Shown piece after piece: positions 1 through 9,948 of a DNA stretch of 64,000 nt. Below the pieces are notes generated by a model. It made no database searches, was not told the origin of the DNA, and saw only the letters and a list, made by a program, of their open reading frames with translations. A program made the translations under genes and the position numbers. The stretch lies in the NCBI GenBank assembly GCA_021292165.1, contig JAHFWL010001196.1, positions 930,001 to 994,000 on the forward strand, given 5' to 3'. The stretch is from Shinisaurus crocodilurus. Taxonomy: Eukaryota > Chordata > Lepidosauria > Squamata > Shinisauridae. How positions within the stretch are numbered: position 1 is the stretch's first letter; every line of letters starts with the position of its first letter.

Positions 1-176
1 TCTCTGCTCAAAGATCTGTGCAAATTGTGAAGCAGAGGCCACATCTTGCACAAATCTGAAATTAACTGTCAGAAAATTCAAGGAGGCCAAGTTGGAGTGT
101 GTGCATGTGCTGTGAGAGGAGGAGGCTTCCATGCTTCTCATGTTAAATGCAACAACAAGAACAGCAACAAGAACAA
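1..176. other. Unassigned sequence at window start
   Basis: The first 75 bases hold GTGCAAATTGTG and TTGCACAAAT, the motif style of the interior of the foldback hAT-like families described below, so this may be the end of such an element cut by the window edge. A CAA-rich stretch at 149-177 precedes the GC-rich element. No coding signal. Confidence 0.3.
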
Positions 177-741
177 TTAGTGATGGACGCATTCACCTCG
201 CGCGGGCATAGCAGGCCGAAATCAGCCCCACTCACGTCCGTGCAGGGCTCACGCGGGCTTACCTGGCTCCAGCGGTGGCTCGCCTCTCTGCGGCGAGCCG
301 CCCGCGCCGCCTGTGCTGGTCCTGTCGCATCACTTCTGGAGCAGCGGAAGTGACAGACGGGACCCTGCTCCGGCGCACTGGACCCCCGTGCTATGTTTTT
401 GGTGGGGGGAACCAGGGCAACAGGGCTTAAGCAGCCCTGTTGCCTGGTTTCCCCTGCCAAAAACATAGCGCAGGGGGTCCAGCACGCTGGAGCAGGGTCC
501 CGTCGCGTCACTTCCGCCGCGCTGGAAGTGACGCGACAGGACCAGCGAGCCAGTCATGGCGAGCTCGAGCTGGCGCAGAGAAAGCTCCGCGCTGCTCAGA
601 AGATCGAGCCGGGGGGGGGCGCCGCTGCAGAGAGGCGAGCCGGCGGAGAGGCGAGCCTCCCGAACAACTCGGGTAAGACCACTAAGAAGAATACCTGGAA
701 TCTTACGGGTTAACCCTGATTTGTGCAAATTGTGCTAGAGA
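177..741 (+). mobile_element. GC-rich foldback DNA transposon, family E copy 1
   Basis: This is a CpG-rich palindrome in AT-richer surroundings. The centre near 415-450 pairs CCAGGGCAACAGGGC with GCCCTGTTGCCTGG, and outer arms repeat GGACCC/GGGTCC and CACTTCC/GGAAGTGACG in opposite orientation. Three further copies lie at 9307, 26007 (reverse) and 55738. The left end (TTAGTGATGGACGC) resembles the TAGGGATGTG ends of family B. No transposase is encoded, and the frames inside are low-complexity artefacts of palindromic GC-rich DNA. A non-autonomous hAT-like element is the most economical reading; exact boundaries are uncertain. Confidence 0.6.
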
Positions 742-1136
742 TACACAGTTCTCGGCTCCACATTTGCTCAAATATTTCCAGCAATTTTGCAGAAGCTGGG
801 GAGCGGGGGGGAACCAGCTCAGGGCCCACTTTTCGCTGTCAGGTCAGAAATGTGTCATAAGTCCACCCAGCTGTTACAGGACAAGTTTTCCCAGCATCAC
901 ACATCCCTATATTCAAACCTGAGATTACTAAACAGACCAGGCCCCTTTCAGTTACTATGGTGGCTGAGCCAATTAACCTAAAAGCAGCTACACTCTTATT
1001 TAAGCCTCAGTCCTGTTCTGGTCCTTGTTAGAGCAACATACAGGCAAGCCTGTCTAGCTTCCTGCCCCAGCACCACTGGGAGCATTCCATGGTGTTGTCC
1101 CATTCCTGTTCCTGAAACCTGACCTTGCTGGAGAAA

Positions 1137-1168
<32 letters not shown>

Positions 1169-1533
1169 TCGGTCCACTGGTGAACCCTGCTGACCCAAAC
1201 CTCACTGGCACTGAAACAACACCAAGCCCTCATCACAGCAGCGGCGGAACAGAACAGCCTGGCTCTTGAAACTTGACTCTGCTTGAGCTTCTGGGAGCCT
1301 GTCGCTTTAATGCATTAATGGCAGCAGGTGGGCTAAAAAGCCTTTTACTCGGTGCAGAGTGAAGAGTTTACAGAAATGATTTTGGGAAACAGCTCAGTGC
1401 AGGAAGGTCCTCAAACCTCTTTCCCATGGATGGGAAGAATGGAAGTGTTATTTTTGATTCTGGAAGTGGTGGTGGGGTCCTCAGATCTTATCTCACATCT
1501 TCTATCATATCAAGCTCTTCTAATCTAACACTG
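742..1533. other. No recognised feature
   Basis: The stretch contains an A-rich run near 1133-1170 (AAAAACAAAACAAAA type) and otherwise unique-looking sequence. I see no ORF with family similarity and no structured repeat. Confidence 0.4.
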
Positions 1534-1700
1534 GAGAGCCAGTGTGGTGTACTAGGTAGAGTGTTGGACTGGGACTCGGGAGATCTGGGTTCTAGTCACC
1601 ACTTGGCCCTGAAGCTAGCTTGGGTGACTTTGGGCCAGCCACTGACTCCCAGCCTAACCTACTTCACAAGGTTGTTGTGAGAATAACATGGAGAGGCTAC
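1534..1700 (+). mobile_element. tRNA-derived SINE with MIR-like core, 3' truncated
   Basis: The head runs AGCCAGTGTGGTGTACTAGG and GGTTCTAGTCACC (pol III A- and B-box positions). It is followed by a core (GGTGACTTTGGGCCAGCCAC, then CACAAGGTTGTTGTGAGAAT) that matches the style of MIR/CORE-SINEs. It breaks into a GTC/ATC microsatellite at about 1700, so the L2-like tail is missing. Fuller copies lie at 27511, 31693 and 37064. Confidence 0.8.
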
Positions 1701-1725
1701 GTCGTCGTCGTCATCATCATCATCA
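1701..1725. repeat. GTC/ATC trinucleotide microsatellite
   Basis: A short tract of GTCGTCGTC followed by ATCATCATC directly abuts the truncated SINE, probably grown from its 3' end. Confidence 0.75.
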
Positions 1726-2238
1726 TTTTCAACCACCACCTGAGGAATAGAAGCTCCATTGATGATATATACCTGGGGAAAGCACATCATGAAATCAAGA
1801 GCTTCAACATGCATCTTCATAAGGTCTTGTACAAACTTTGCATTGACAGCAGGGAACTGGTTGTGGAGCTGAGTGCCTGGGTGCGTTTGTTAATGCATCT
1901 GTGTTCCATGGAAGTTGTTCTGAATAAGACAGATGTCCTAAAGAACAAAGGAACTTCAAAGGGAGCACCCAGCATGAAACAGCTGTATCAACATTTATTG
2001 AGAAGTTCAGTTTTATCACCTTTGGCTTGACTCAAGATCACAGGGCTTTAATTAACCCAGGTGATAATTTATCAGTGCCGAGATGTTTATCAACACTATT
2101 TTGTGAATGATCACTGTAATTATTTACCTACATCTAACAGAACGATGTTCCCTCTCTACACTCCCATGACTACACATCCATCCATCAGATGGACTTTGCC
2201 ATCATATGTCAGTCATTAAGGTGCTACTAGACTCTATG
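1726..2238. other. No recognised feature
   Basis: Mostly unique-looking sequence. The frames crossing it show no family motif. Confidence 0.4.
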
Positions 2239-2372
2239 GGTTGGATCTAGACTTAATCATATTCACAGTAGACCCACTGAAATCAATGGGGAAAGTGACT
2301 CATGGCTAACTTAAGCCTCATTGATTTTAATGGGTCTGCTATAAGTTTTGACCCTGTCTGCATCCAACCCTT
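2239..2372. mobile_element. Palindromic MITE with GGGTTGGAT ends
   Basis: The outer ends GGGTTGGATCTAGACTT and CTGCATCCAACCC are inverted. The inner arms AGTAGACCCACTGAAATCAA and TTGATTTTAATGGGTCTGCT are also complementary, so the whole unit folds back. It carries no coding capacity. The ends resemble those of family K at 32430 and 43108. I cannot assign a superfamily because the target duplication is not clear. Confidence 0.6.
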
Positions 2373-2516
2373 TGTTATTGATGCAATAGGCTAGTGCAGC
2401 CACAGATGTGTGAGGAATCTGATAGGATTCCAGTTTGTTAGCCAGCCAGATTCTGGCTTACTAGCCCCATGCTGGTGCCGACTTGCTGTTGTGCAAGTCA
2501 AACCAGGCTGCAGACT

Positions 2517-2668
2517 TCTGTCTCTACGAGGGGCCACGGTTTGCACATTTTAAAGAAATTTCTGCAGATTGGAAGCTGAAAATGATGCAGTTCTAGCATG
2601 ATTTGTGCAAATTTTCTTAACTTTTAGGTGGGGAATGCACAAACCGTGGCCCCTCTTAGAGACAGAAG
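2517..2668. mobile_element. Foldback element, arms about 35 nt
   Basis: The left arm begins CTTCTGTCTCTACGAGGGGC and continues through CACGGTTTGCAC. The right arm is its near-perfect reverse complement, ending GCCCCTCTTAGAGACAGAAG. The spacer holds GCATGATTTGTGCAAATT, also seen near 57470, which links this to the family of hAT-like elements with GCAAATT-rich interiors. Confidence 0.6.
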
Positions 2669-3217
2669 ATCATCGATAACACCCCAAGTCAGCCCGCTTC
2701 TGGTCATTGGATCAGAAGTGGGCAGGAAGTTCATTGAGCTCAAACAAGCTGGACTTATGCAGCAGCAGCTACCTTTCTGGAAATCCAGACAATTGCACAT
2801 TCTCTAGAAAGCAGTCTTTGGGGAGGCGGGCTGTAGTTTGGGGAGAAGAAAGAGAAAGACAAAATATGATGATCTTCCACTGGATTAACTAGCCTTTAAA
2901 ATACACACCGCTTTCAATCTTTAACTGCTGGGGGGTGGGTGGGAGGGGGTGAGGTTGGGGTTTCTTTTTAGGCTCAGGAGTTCAAAGCAAAACTTTGGAA
3001 AAGGACATTACCCCACCAACACCTTGGATGTGTGTTAATCTGGTTGAGTGTCTATCACCCTGTGTAGAAAGGAGCAACGATTGTGCCATCTAGATTTCTG
3101 CTAGAGCTGAGCTGAGCTGAAATTTCCCAGGAGACATTGTTTTGTGGCAGATGCTATTCCAGAAACAGAACAGTGAGTGAACAATATATAAAAACTAGAA
3201 CTATAACCAGCCGCTAA
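2669..3217. other. No recognised feature
   Basis: Contains a G-rich tract (2930-2960) and a short GAGCT tandem (3107-3119). No gene-like frame. Confidence 0.4.
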
Positions 3218-3353
3218 GGGCACAATCCTGTACATGTTTAGACAGAAAAAAGGCCTACAACTTCCAGCATGCCCCAGCCAGCCATGCTGGCTGGGGCGCG
3301 TGCTGGGAGTTGTAAGACTTTTTTTCTGTCTAAACATGTACAGGATTATGCCC
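3218..3353. mobile_element. PIF/Harbinger-like palindromic MITE, family H
   Basis: The element runs from GGGCACAATCCTGTACATG to its inverted copy ending GGATTATGCCC. Internal arms carry CCAGCATGCCCCAGCCAGC and its complement, so the unit is almost one hairpin. It is flanked on both sides by TAA (3215-3217 and 3354-3356), the 3-bp duplication typical of PIF/Harbinger. Other copies are at 40923, 51856 and 58207. Confidence 0.75.
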
Positions 3354-3469
3354 TAAGGCATTCTTCTTCTTTTTTTGTTCTCCACTGGGTCTTACAAAAT
3401 CCCTTTAAGATGAGAAGCTCGAAAACATTCATTGCATGAGCAAAACTGAAGTTTACAACAGAGTCAAGT

Positions 3470-4119
3470 CAACAGACTACTCTGACTACTGTGATGCGCT
3501 CTACGTGGGGTTACCCTTGAAGATGGTTCGGAAGCTACAGCTGGTACAGAACGCGGCGGCTCACCTGGTTAAAGGCAGCCGCCGGCGGGATCACATCACG
3601 CCAGTGCTCAAGGAGCTACACTGGCTACCAGTTGCTTGCCAAGCTGAATTCAAGGTGTTGGTTTTGACCTTTAAAACCCTATACGGCTCCGGTCCAGTCT
3701 ATCTCAAGGAGCGTCTCCAGTAACATCAAGTAAGTAGGCCGCTCAACAAGATCTGCCACAGACGGCCTTCTCCTTGTCCCTTCAGGCAGAGCAGCTAGAA
3801 TGGTCGGGACGAGGAAGAGGGCCTTCTCTGTGGCAGCCCCCGTACTATGGAACTCTCTCCCAAGTGACCTCCGCCATGCCCCCTCTCTGCTGAGCTTCTG
3901 CCGCTCATTAAAAACTTGGTTATTCAAGCGGGAATATGGGGTGGGCTAAGATTTTAAAATTTTATACTGTTTTAATGTATTTTAATGTATTTTAATGGAG
4001 AAAAATGTTTTAATGTATTTTATTCTGTTTTATCTTCTGTACATCGCCCAGGATGGCCGGTTTGCCAGCCAGATGGGCGATAAATAAATGCAAATAATAA
4101 AATAATAAATAAATAAACA
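3470..4119 (+). mobile_element. L2-type LINE 3' fragment (RT C-terminus plus 3'UTR)
   Basis: The translated part carries the L2 C-terminal motif series LQLVQNAAAHLV, RRRDHITPVLKELHWLP and FKVLVLTFKTLYG. It stops by nonsense and frameshift after about 3722. Downstream it continues as degraded coding sequence (GTGGCAGCCCCCGTACTATG) and a 3'UTR ending GGGCGATAAATAAATGCAAA. It is 5' truncated, as is normal for LINE copies. Close relatives are at 53905 and 58385. Confidence 0.85.
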
Positions 4120-4206
4120 GAGGTTACATTTGATGGCAGTACCTAGTGGTCACTGGATTTGCAGTTCTCTCAGTGCTTTCCCCATCTCTTGAACCTGTGT
4201 ACTGAC

Positions 4207-4645
4207 TAGGGATATGCCAATCAGAAAAACCTGAGCTTGCCGAAGTTCTCCAAATTCCATCTCTAAATTCATTCTGACTCTGGTCCATTACAAGATTGTA
4301 AGCTTTGCTTTGTTGTTGTTTTTCTGCTCGCATGAAAATCCATGCATATTTTTGTGTGTATTTTTCCAGCTATTCACATCAAGTGTGTACATCTTTGGAA
4401 TGTAGTCATTCTTCTCCCATGGATTAAAGTGTGTGCATTTTTCAAGAGTACATATTTTTAAATGCACTTTTTTCAAACACACATTCTGCCGAACTCACAT
4501 TTTTCTGTCCACAAATCACATTGCATGCTTGGAAATGTATGGACTTTGAGCACATATCGCATACAAGTCCATGTTCAGTTTGGAACGTGCAAACTGGGTA
4601 AATCCAGATCAAATAAGAACTGAAACAAATTTCTCATACATCCCT
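4207..4645 (+). mobile_element. Non-autonomous hAT-like element, family A copy 1
   Basis: It starts TAGGGATATGCCAATCAG and ends ACAAATTTCTCATACATCCCT. The interior holds GCATGAAAATCC and a run of TGTACATTT-like motifs also seen in copies at 10904 (reverse), 48939 and 51734. Flanks GTACTGAC and GTGCTGAT are compatible with a decayed 8-bp duplication. No transposase frame. Confidence 0.65.
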
Positions 4646-4778
4646 TGTGCTGATCAAGTTAATGTGGGACTCACTCCTTCTTCCCACTGGATGTCAACAT
4701 TTGATGTGTTACCCAAATAGAACATGCTTTTCTTAAGTATGATGTGGATGGTTTCACCATAAGAAAGTGAAAGTTTCA
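4646..4778. other. Short unassigned spacer
   Basis: Between a family A element and an old CR1. Nothing recognised. Confidence 0.3.
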
Positions 4779-5165
4779 GAAGTGAATGTTGTCTAAAGAA
4801 TCCACAAACAACCGTGAGTAAAGAATCACAAGCACATAATAACTGCCTCGTCTAGAAAAGCTCTGAAACTGACCCTCTTGTAACTTAAGCCCATTAGATC
4901 TAGCCTTGCCCTCTTGGGCAGCAGAGAACAAGTTTTTGCCCTCTTCCATATGACGGCCCTTCAGGTACTGGAACAGTGATAATATGCCACACTCCACCCC
5001 CTGACTTTTCTTCTCCAAGCTAAAAATACCCAGTTTCTTCAAACTTTCTCCATAGGACTTGTTTTCAGTATTGCTTACCACTTTTATTGCTCTCCTCTGA
5101 ACCAAGTCAAGGAGGGGATTAGGAATGCATAGTGAGAGAGTTAGGGATTTGCAAAAGAGCATTGG
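4779..5165 (-). mobile_element. Degenerate CR1 LINE fragment
   Basis: The reverse strand translates to a decayed CR1 reverse transcriptase C-terminus: LDLVQRRAIKVV, ESLKKLGIFSLEKK, LFQYLKGRHMEEGKNLF and NGLKLQEGQF. These match in order the intact CR1 at 19484. The sequence is much more diverged than the other CR1 copies, so this is an older insertion. Both ends are truncated. Confidence 0.8.
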
Positions 5166-5354
5166 AGATCTTATAAATCTCAGTCAGGGATATTCCTTAA
5201 AGTGAGGTATTTGAATGCAATCCAGTTTCAACTAGGCCCTGGGGCTCACAGCACAGGGAGATCTTAAAGCATTCCAATTCCATAGCCTCAGAAATCCTTA
5301 CAAAAAAGAAAAGAAAACTCTGGGGGGGGGGAAACACACACACACCCCTACATT
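5166..5354. other. Unassigned, with G-run and CA microsatellite
   Basis: A run of G at about 5322-5331 is followed by ACACACACAC. No other feature is visible. Confidence 0.35.
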
Positions 5355-5485
5355 GACTTTCAGCAGCTCTCCAGGTTTCCCAGCCACAGGGCTCTTTCCC
5401 AGCCTACTTGAAGATGCCAGGGCTTGAACCTGGGACCTTCTGCATGCAAAGCAGGTGCTCAACCAATGATCTATCAGTGTTGCTG
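5355..5485 (-). mobile_element. tRNA-Ala-like SINE, fragment
   Basis: On the reverse strand the sequence has tRNA-Ala(UGC)-like pieces: CTTTGCATGCAGAAGGTCCC, then CCAGGTTCAAGCCCTGGCAT as B box and acceptor side. A short body follows (GAGAGCTGCTGAAAG). The same SINE is seen at 52815-53345 and 54735-54905. Confidence 0.65.
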
Positions 5486-5928
5486 GGTGTTGTGGGCTGT
5501 GCTACCAGCGCATCTTCTGACAACCTCCTGTCTTCCTGACACTGAGATCCTTGGCAGAATAGAAGTAGCAAGGAGGATTTAAAAGACAGGTCCAGGCAAA
5601 CCTGGACTTGTTCTGTCTCTGTAATATTGCACACACCTCCCCAGAGTAACCCATGTGGCAAAATGAAGTATATTTTTTCCCCCCATACACAGAGGATATT
5701 GATCCTGAGTGGCATTAGGGAGTCGGAGCTCCCAAGAGGCTGTACATTTGGCAGCTGCAATGTGGAACATGTGGCTGCCAGAAAACAAATTTGCAGGGCT
5801 CCTACACTTTGAGTTCCAAAGTTATTAAGCACTCACGCACTCTGCATAATATGCACTCTTCCACCTTGCCAATTTTAACTGATGTTATTGAAGGTTTAAT
5901 TTACTCTAGGATTTACTCTAGGATTTAG
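5486..5928. other. No recognised feature
   Basis: Overlapping open frames in three phases show no family motif and are taken as chance. A short tandem (ACTCTAGGATTT twice) sits just left of the next element and includes its target site. Confidence 0.4.
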
Positions 5929-6268
5929 TAGGGATGTGTGTGGAGCTCGCTCGGGGGGTGGAAGTCGGGCTCCCCCCCGAGCTCCACTCTCGACCTACCG
6001 GCTTCCCCGGTTTGACTCGCATTCTCCCGAGCCGAGCCAGGGAAGAAACTTCTGGATTCCTGCCAGAGCTCTTTTTACACAGAAAATGGCATGAGATACG
6101 TTAAAAACGGCCACAATTTGCACAAGTTGTGCAAGTCGCGGCCACTTTTCATGTATCTTATGCCATTTTCTACGTGAAGAGTGCTCTTCTGGGAACCCGG
6201 AAGTGCAGTGAGCGTCTCGGCTGGCACTCGCTTTCGGCACAGCTTGGCAGGAGGATCGCCCACCACTA
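5929..6268 (+). mobile_element. Foldback hAT-like element, family B copy 1 (8-bp TSD)
   Basis: A 340-bp element runs from TAGGGATGTG to CCCACCACTA. The directly readable target duplication GGATTTAG lies at 5921-5928 and 6269-6276. The interior is a palindrome: AAAATGGCATGAGATACG pairs with GTATCTTATGCCATTTTC around GCACAAGTTGTGC. Target length, terminal similarity and lack of coding capacity point to a non-autonomous hAT. Other copies are at 17076, 39494, 40080 and 60955. Confidence 0.85.
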
Positions 6269-6294
6269 GGATTTAGTATCTCTCTCCCTCTGTC

Positions 6295-6323
6295 CCTGTG
6301 TGTGTGTGTGTGTGTGTGTGTGC
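6295..6323. repeat. (TG)n microsatellite
   Basis: About 14 TG units. Confidence 0.9.
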
Positions 6324-6369
6324 GTATAAAGGGAGTGTCTGAAGAAGACCCATCCCTACTCATGTTCTC

Positions 6370-6655
6370 CTAGATTGTACTTTTTACCAAGACTTGCAGA
6401 AAACTTCTATTAAGCCTGTCCTTCAAAACCTCCCAGGACGTTCAGACGCCTCTTACACCGTACTACTTCTTTCTCATCAATCTCCCACAGCCACCCTCCA
6501 AGTAGCCACATTTTGTGAGGCCGCCATCAAAACTCATCAGCAAGTGATCTTAACATCTGAGCATGTCCTTAACATCCCATGTGTGATTTTTTTTAAAAAA
6601 TTGTATTTTGTTTTATATTTGTAATCGGTGCAGGTCGTTGACCGTAATAAACGAA
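6370..6655 (+). mobile_element. Possible non-LTR retrotransposon 3' remnant
   Basis: A short open stretch ends in FCEAAIKTHQQV. A T/A-rich UTR and GACCGTAATAAACGAATCAA follow, with a terminal short repeat (CGAATCAAACGAATG). Endings of the form AATAAA plus a reiterated short unit are typical of LINE 3' ends, but I cannot name the clade. Confidence 0.3.
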
Positions 6656-6884
6656 TCAAACGAATGTGCATTTTCAGTTGGTGGATTTTGTTTTGTTGGT
6701 TTTTTGTTTGTTTGTTTGTCTGTTTGTTTGTTTTCTATGACTAAATTTGTATAAGATTCCGAAAAGTTAAAAAAAACTGGTCCGCAAAATCCGTGTGACT
6801 TGGGAAAAAGCCAGCCCACTGCAGAATTCATAGAAATCCAAACTCAGTTTAATCCATTACAGAATTCTCTGACATCCCTAGGTC
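6656..6884 (+). mobile_element. hAT-like element, family C, 5' partial
   Basis: The 3' part of family C is present: GTGCATTTTCAGTTG, ACTGGTCCGCAAAATCC, AAAGCCAGCCCACTGCAGAA and the terminus GACATCCCTAG at 6874-6884. It matches the copies at 18860 and 34848. The middle is replaced by a (TTTG)n tract. Confidence 0.6.
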
Positions 6885-7611
6885 TGCAGCCTAAGCAAAA
6901 TGGAGGTAGCGTTGCAATAGTCTGGTCCTTGTCTAATAGCAAGTCACTGAATACTTTGTTGTATGGAGAGAGATAATCTGTCCCCCCAACAGAACTGCAA
7001 AATAAAACATACATGCATACATGTAAATCCCCGCATGGCCATGCACACTGCAGGGAAGCCCACGCCCAATCCTCATCTCTCAGCCCAACCTGCTTTGCAA
7101 GGATGCTGCTTTGACTGTGTAGTGTAATGGTCAGAGCTGGGGAATGGGCAAATCATGTCAATTTCGGTTCAGTTCAGTTTCTCTTTTTTCGAACCTTAAA
7201 TTCAGTTCAGCCACTTTAATGTACATTAATATATATATATATATATATATTAAGTGTGTGCATTTTCTTGCACACTTCTCCTAATATATGCATTTCAATG
7301 TGCACCTTTTCACAAATGTAACTTTTTAAATGCAAACATTTTGCTAAGATACACATCCTTTGAAAGCTATTTCCCCCTATAATAATGCATTTCTCTATCT
7401 TATTTCCACTATTGTGCTGCTTCTTCTTTTTTTTTACCAGGGCCTATGGATTTTTACATGTACATTCCTCCGCTGCTATGCACATTTTAATTTTATTCTT
7501 TTAGTAGCACTAAATTTGGGGAAGTATGAATAGTGCGCAACTCTGCTCACGTGCTCAACTCTGGCGCAGCACATGCAAATTTGGTACATTTGATAAAGTT
7601 CAGATGGCTAG
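6885..7611. other. Unassigned AT-rich region with (AT)n
   Basis: An AT tract lies at 7229-7250. The 7130-7560 part has TGTGCATTTT and TGCACACTTCTCC motifs in the style of the A/C interiors, so a decayed hAT-like element is possible, but its ends cannot be defined. Confidence 0.35.
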
Positions 7612-8690
7612 AGTTAGAGCATCAGACTAATTAGAGTGTTAGAACTAGACAAAGAGAATGGTTCCTTCTCAAACTGGGGAGAGGTAACGAGCGGGGTACC
7701 ACAGGGCTCGGTCCTGGGCCCAGTGCTCTTCGACATTTTTATTAATGACTTGGATGAGGAGGTGCAGGGAATGCTTATCAAATTTGCAGACTGACACAAA
7801 GTTGGGTGGAACAGCTAATACTCTGGAAGACAGGAAGAAAATTCAAAGTGACCTCGATAGGCTGGAACGCTGGGCCGAAAACAAACAGAATGAAATTTAA
7901 CAGGGATAAATGCCAAGTGCTGCACCTAGGGAGAGGAAACCAAATGCAGAGTTACAGAATGGGGGACACTTGGCTCAACAATACTACAAGTGAGAAGGAA
8001 CTTGGAATTGTGGTGGATCACAAACTGAATATGAGCCGGCAATGCGATGTGGCTGCAAAGAAGGCAAATGCTATTTTGTGCTGCATTAATAGAAGTACGG
8101 CTTCCAAATCGCGTGAAGTGACAATTCCCCTTTACTCGGCACTAGTTAGGCCTCATCTTGAGAACTGCGTCCAGTTCTGGGCACCACGCTTTAAGAAGGA
8201 TGTAGACAAACTGGAGAGGGTTCAGAGGAGGGCAACAAGGATGATAAAGGGACTGGAAACAAGGCCCTATGAGGAGAGACTAAAAGAACTGGGCATGTTT
8301 AGCCTTCAGAAGAGGAGACTGAGGGGAGATATGATAGCACTCTTCCAGTACTTGAAGGGATGTCACACAGAGGAGGGCCAGGATCTCTTCTCAGTCATCC
8401 CAGTTTGCAGGACACAGAATCATGGGCTCAAGTTACAGGAACGCAGATTCCACCTAAACACCAGGAAAAATTTCCTGACTGTTAGAGCAATAACACAATG
8501 GAACCAACTACCTAGGGAGGTGGTGGGCTCTCCCACTCTGGAGGCATTCAAGGTGCGGCTGGACGGCCATCTGTCAGGGATGCTTTGACCTGGATTCCTG
8601 CATTGAGCAGGGGGTTGGATTCGATGGCCTGGTAGGCCCCTTCCAACTCTACTTTTCTATGATCCTATGAATCTATGATCCCCATTCAGC
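7612..8690 (+). mobile_element. CR1 LINE, 5' truncated, two frameshifts
   Basis: The nucleotide sequence closely follows the intact copy at 19484 from [14 protein letters not shown] to the stop at 8586. Single-base insertions near 7790 (GCAGACTGACACAA against GCAGATGACACAA) and near 7884 (an extra A in AAACAAACAG) break the frame, the first inside the catalytic ADD box. A 260-residue open remainder (7806-8588) covers the thumb and C-terminal domain. The 3'UTR ends with loose ATTCTATG-type repeats. The copy is dead but young. Confidence 0.9.
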
Positions 8691-8728
8691 CATAGCTCAC
8701 AGCCATAAAGCTCACTTGAGCCAGTCAA

Positions 8729-8729
<1 letters not shown>

Positions 8730-8759
<30 letters not shown>

Positions 8760-8760
8760 G
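8730..8760. repeat. (TC)n microsatellite
   Basis: CT-rich run that splits the following SINE remnant from its head. Confidence 0.85.
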
Positions 8761-8920
8761 TGTCAAACCTATCTTACAGGGTCGTAGTGAGGACAAAACG
8801 GGGAGGGGGAAGGAGTTGCTGACAACTCCTTGAAGGAAGGATGGGCTGAAAATGCATGAATCAATGTCACCCTGAGCTCTTGGTATGAAGGGTGGGGTCC
8901 AGATGTAATAAATAAACATC
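8735..8920 (+). mobile_element. MIR-core SINE remnant
   Basis: Recognisable core pieces are AACCTATCTTACAGGGTCGT and GAGGACAAAACGGGGAGG. The end has ACCCTGAGCTCTTGG, GGGGTCCAGATGTAATAAAT. The tRNA-like head is missing or replaced by the TC tract. Confidence 0.5.
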
Positions 8921-9306
8921 TCCATTCTAAACCCTTTGCCTGTTTCCATTCCGGTGTCTGAGTAATTAAGCAGTGAAGGTTAAAAAGCCTGTTGTAAAAT
9001 AAATGAGCTCCAAACCCAATTTCATTAGGATGCCAGGGTTTCATCGACTCGGGCAGGCTCAGCTTGTGAGAGATGGGAAATGATGCTATTAAATTCAGCT
9101 CAGTCAAACACATCACCTCCCTCCCTCCCTGCGTTGCACCTTACAGTGGCTGCCATGTTGTGCTAAAAAGCAATGCTGATGCATTTCATTAGAGAGGATT
9201 TTTTTTTTTGTAAATGAAAACAATACAGCTTTTACTCATCTGGCTTCTGTTGCAGTCCTCCCATAAAATATATTACAGAATTATCAGAGTGGGTTTGCCA
9301 ACAGTA
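8921..9306. other. Repeat-free stretch; possible conserved non-coding DNA
   Basis: No similarity to any other part of the window. The base composition is balanced, with homeodomain-type ATTA cores and no open frame of note. It is listed as a candidate only because of the contrast with the repeat-filled surroundings. Confidence 0.25.
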
Positions 9307-9845
9307 CTGCTTCCCAAGGATGTAGCCGAGCAGCCCGTCAGACAGGAGCAAGGCCCGAACTGGGCCTGCTCACGTCCGACGGGCTGCTCAGCCCTGCGCG
9401 CAGGCTTTACCTGGGCTCTCCGCCGAACGGAGAGCCTTCCTCCCTGTCTGATGGGTCCCGTCGAGTCACTTCTGGCGCGGAGGAAGTGACGGACTCTGCT
9501 CCATCGTGCTGGACTCCCCGCGCTCTGTTTTTGGCTGGGGAAACCAGGCCAACAGGGCTGTTTAAGCCCTGTTGCCCTGGTTCCTCCCGCCAAAACAGAG
9601 CATTGGCGGGGGTCCAGCATGACGGAGCAGTGGCTCCGGCGGCGGCTGAGGCGGCGGAGGTGGCGGAGCGGCGGCGGCGCGCAGGACCAGGTAGGTGGCG
9701 GTGGGTCCTGGCGGCAGTGGCGGGGGGCGGGGGGGTCCGTTTATCCGGCAGCGGCTCTGAAGGACGGGATCGGGCCACCGTCGCTCGCGCGGGGGGGCGA
9801 GCCCAGAGCGAGCCTCAGCCAACGCCAGCTCGGCCCCACCACTAG
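9307..9845 (+). mobile_element. GC-rich foldback element, family E copy 2
   Basis: The left end is AAGGATGTAGCCGAGC and the right end CCCCACCACTAG, the same right end as family B. The palindromic centre pairs AACCAGGCCAACAGGGC with GCCCTGTTGCCCTGGTT. GGAAGTGACGGAC and GTCACTTCTGG arms match the other E copies. A CGG-rich part (9630-9760) has expanded. No credible coding frame. Confidence 0.65.
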
Positions 9846-9859
9846 TAAATCATCCTTCC

Positions 9860-9948
9860 CTAACCTGGTGCTGTCCAGATGTGTTGGACTACAACTCCCA
9901 TCATTGCAAGCCTGCATGGCCATGGATGAGATGGGTTTCATTATTTAG
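9860..9948 (+). mobile_element. Half of a small hAT-type MITE
   Basis: TGTTGGACTACAACTCCCAT is the inner repeat of the MITE seen whole at 32732-32863. Only the left part is present here. Confidence 0.4.

Noticed and set aside
143..738. Several overlapping arginine- and alanine-rich frames on both strands
   Set aside because: They come from CpG-rich palindromic transposon DNA (family E), where stops are rare. No conserved domain.
7229..7250. CRISPR-like or satellite arrays among the short repeats of the window
   Set aside because: All tandem arrays seen are microsatellites with 2-4 bp units or the one 40-bp minisatellite; no spacer pattern exists.
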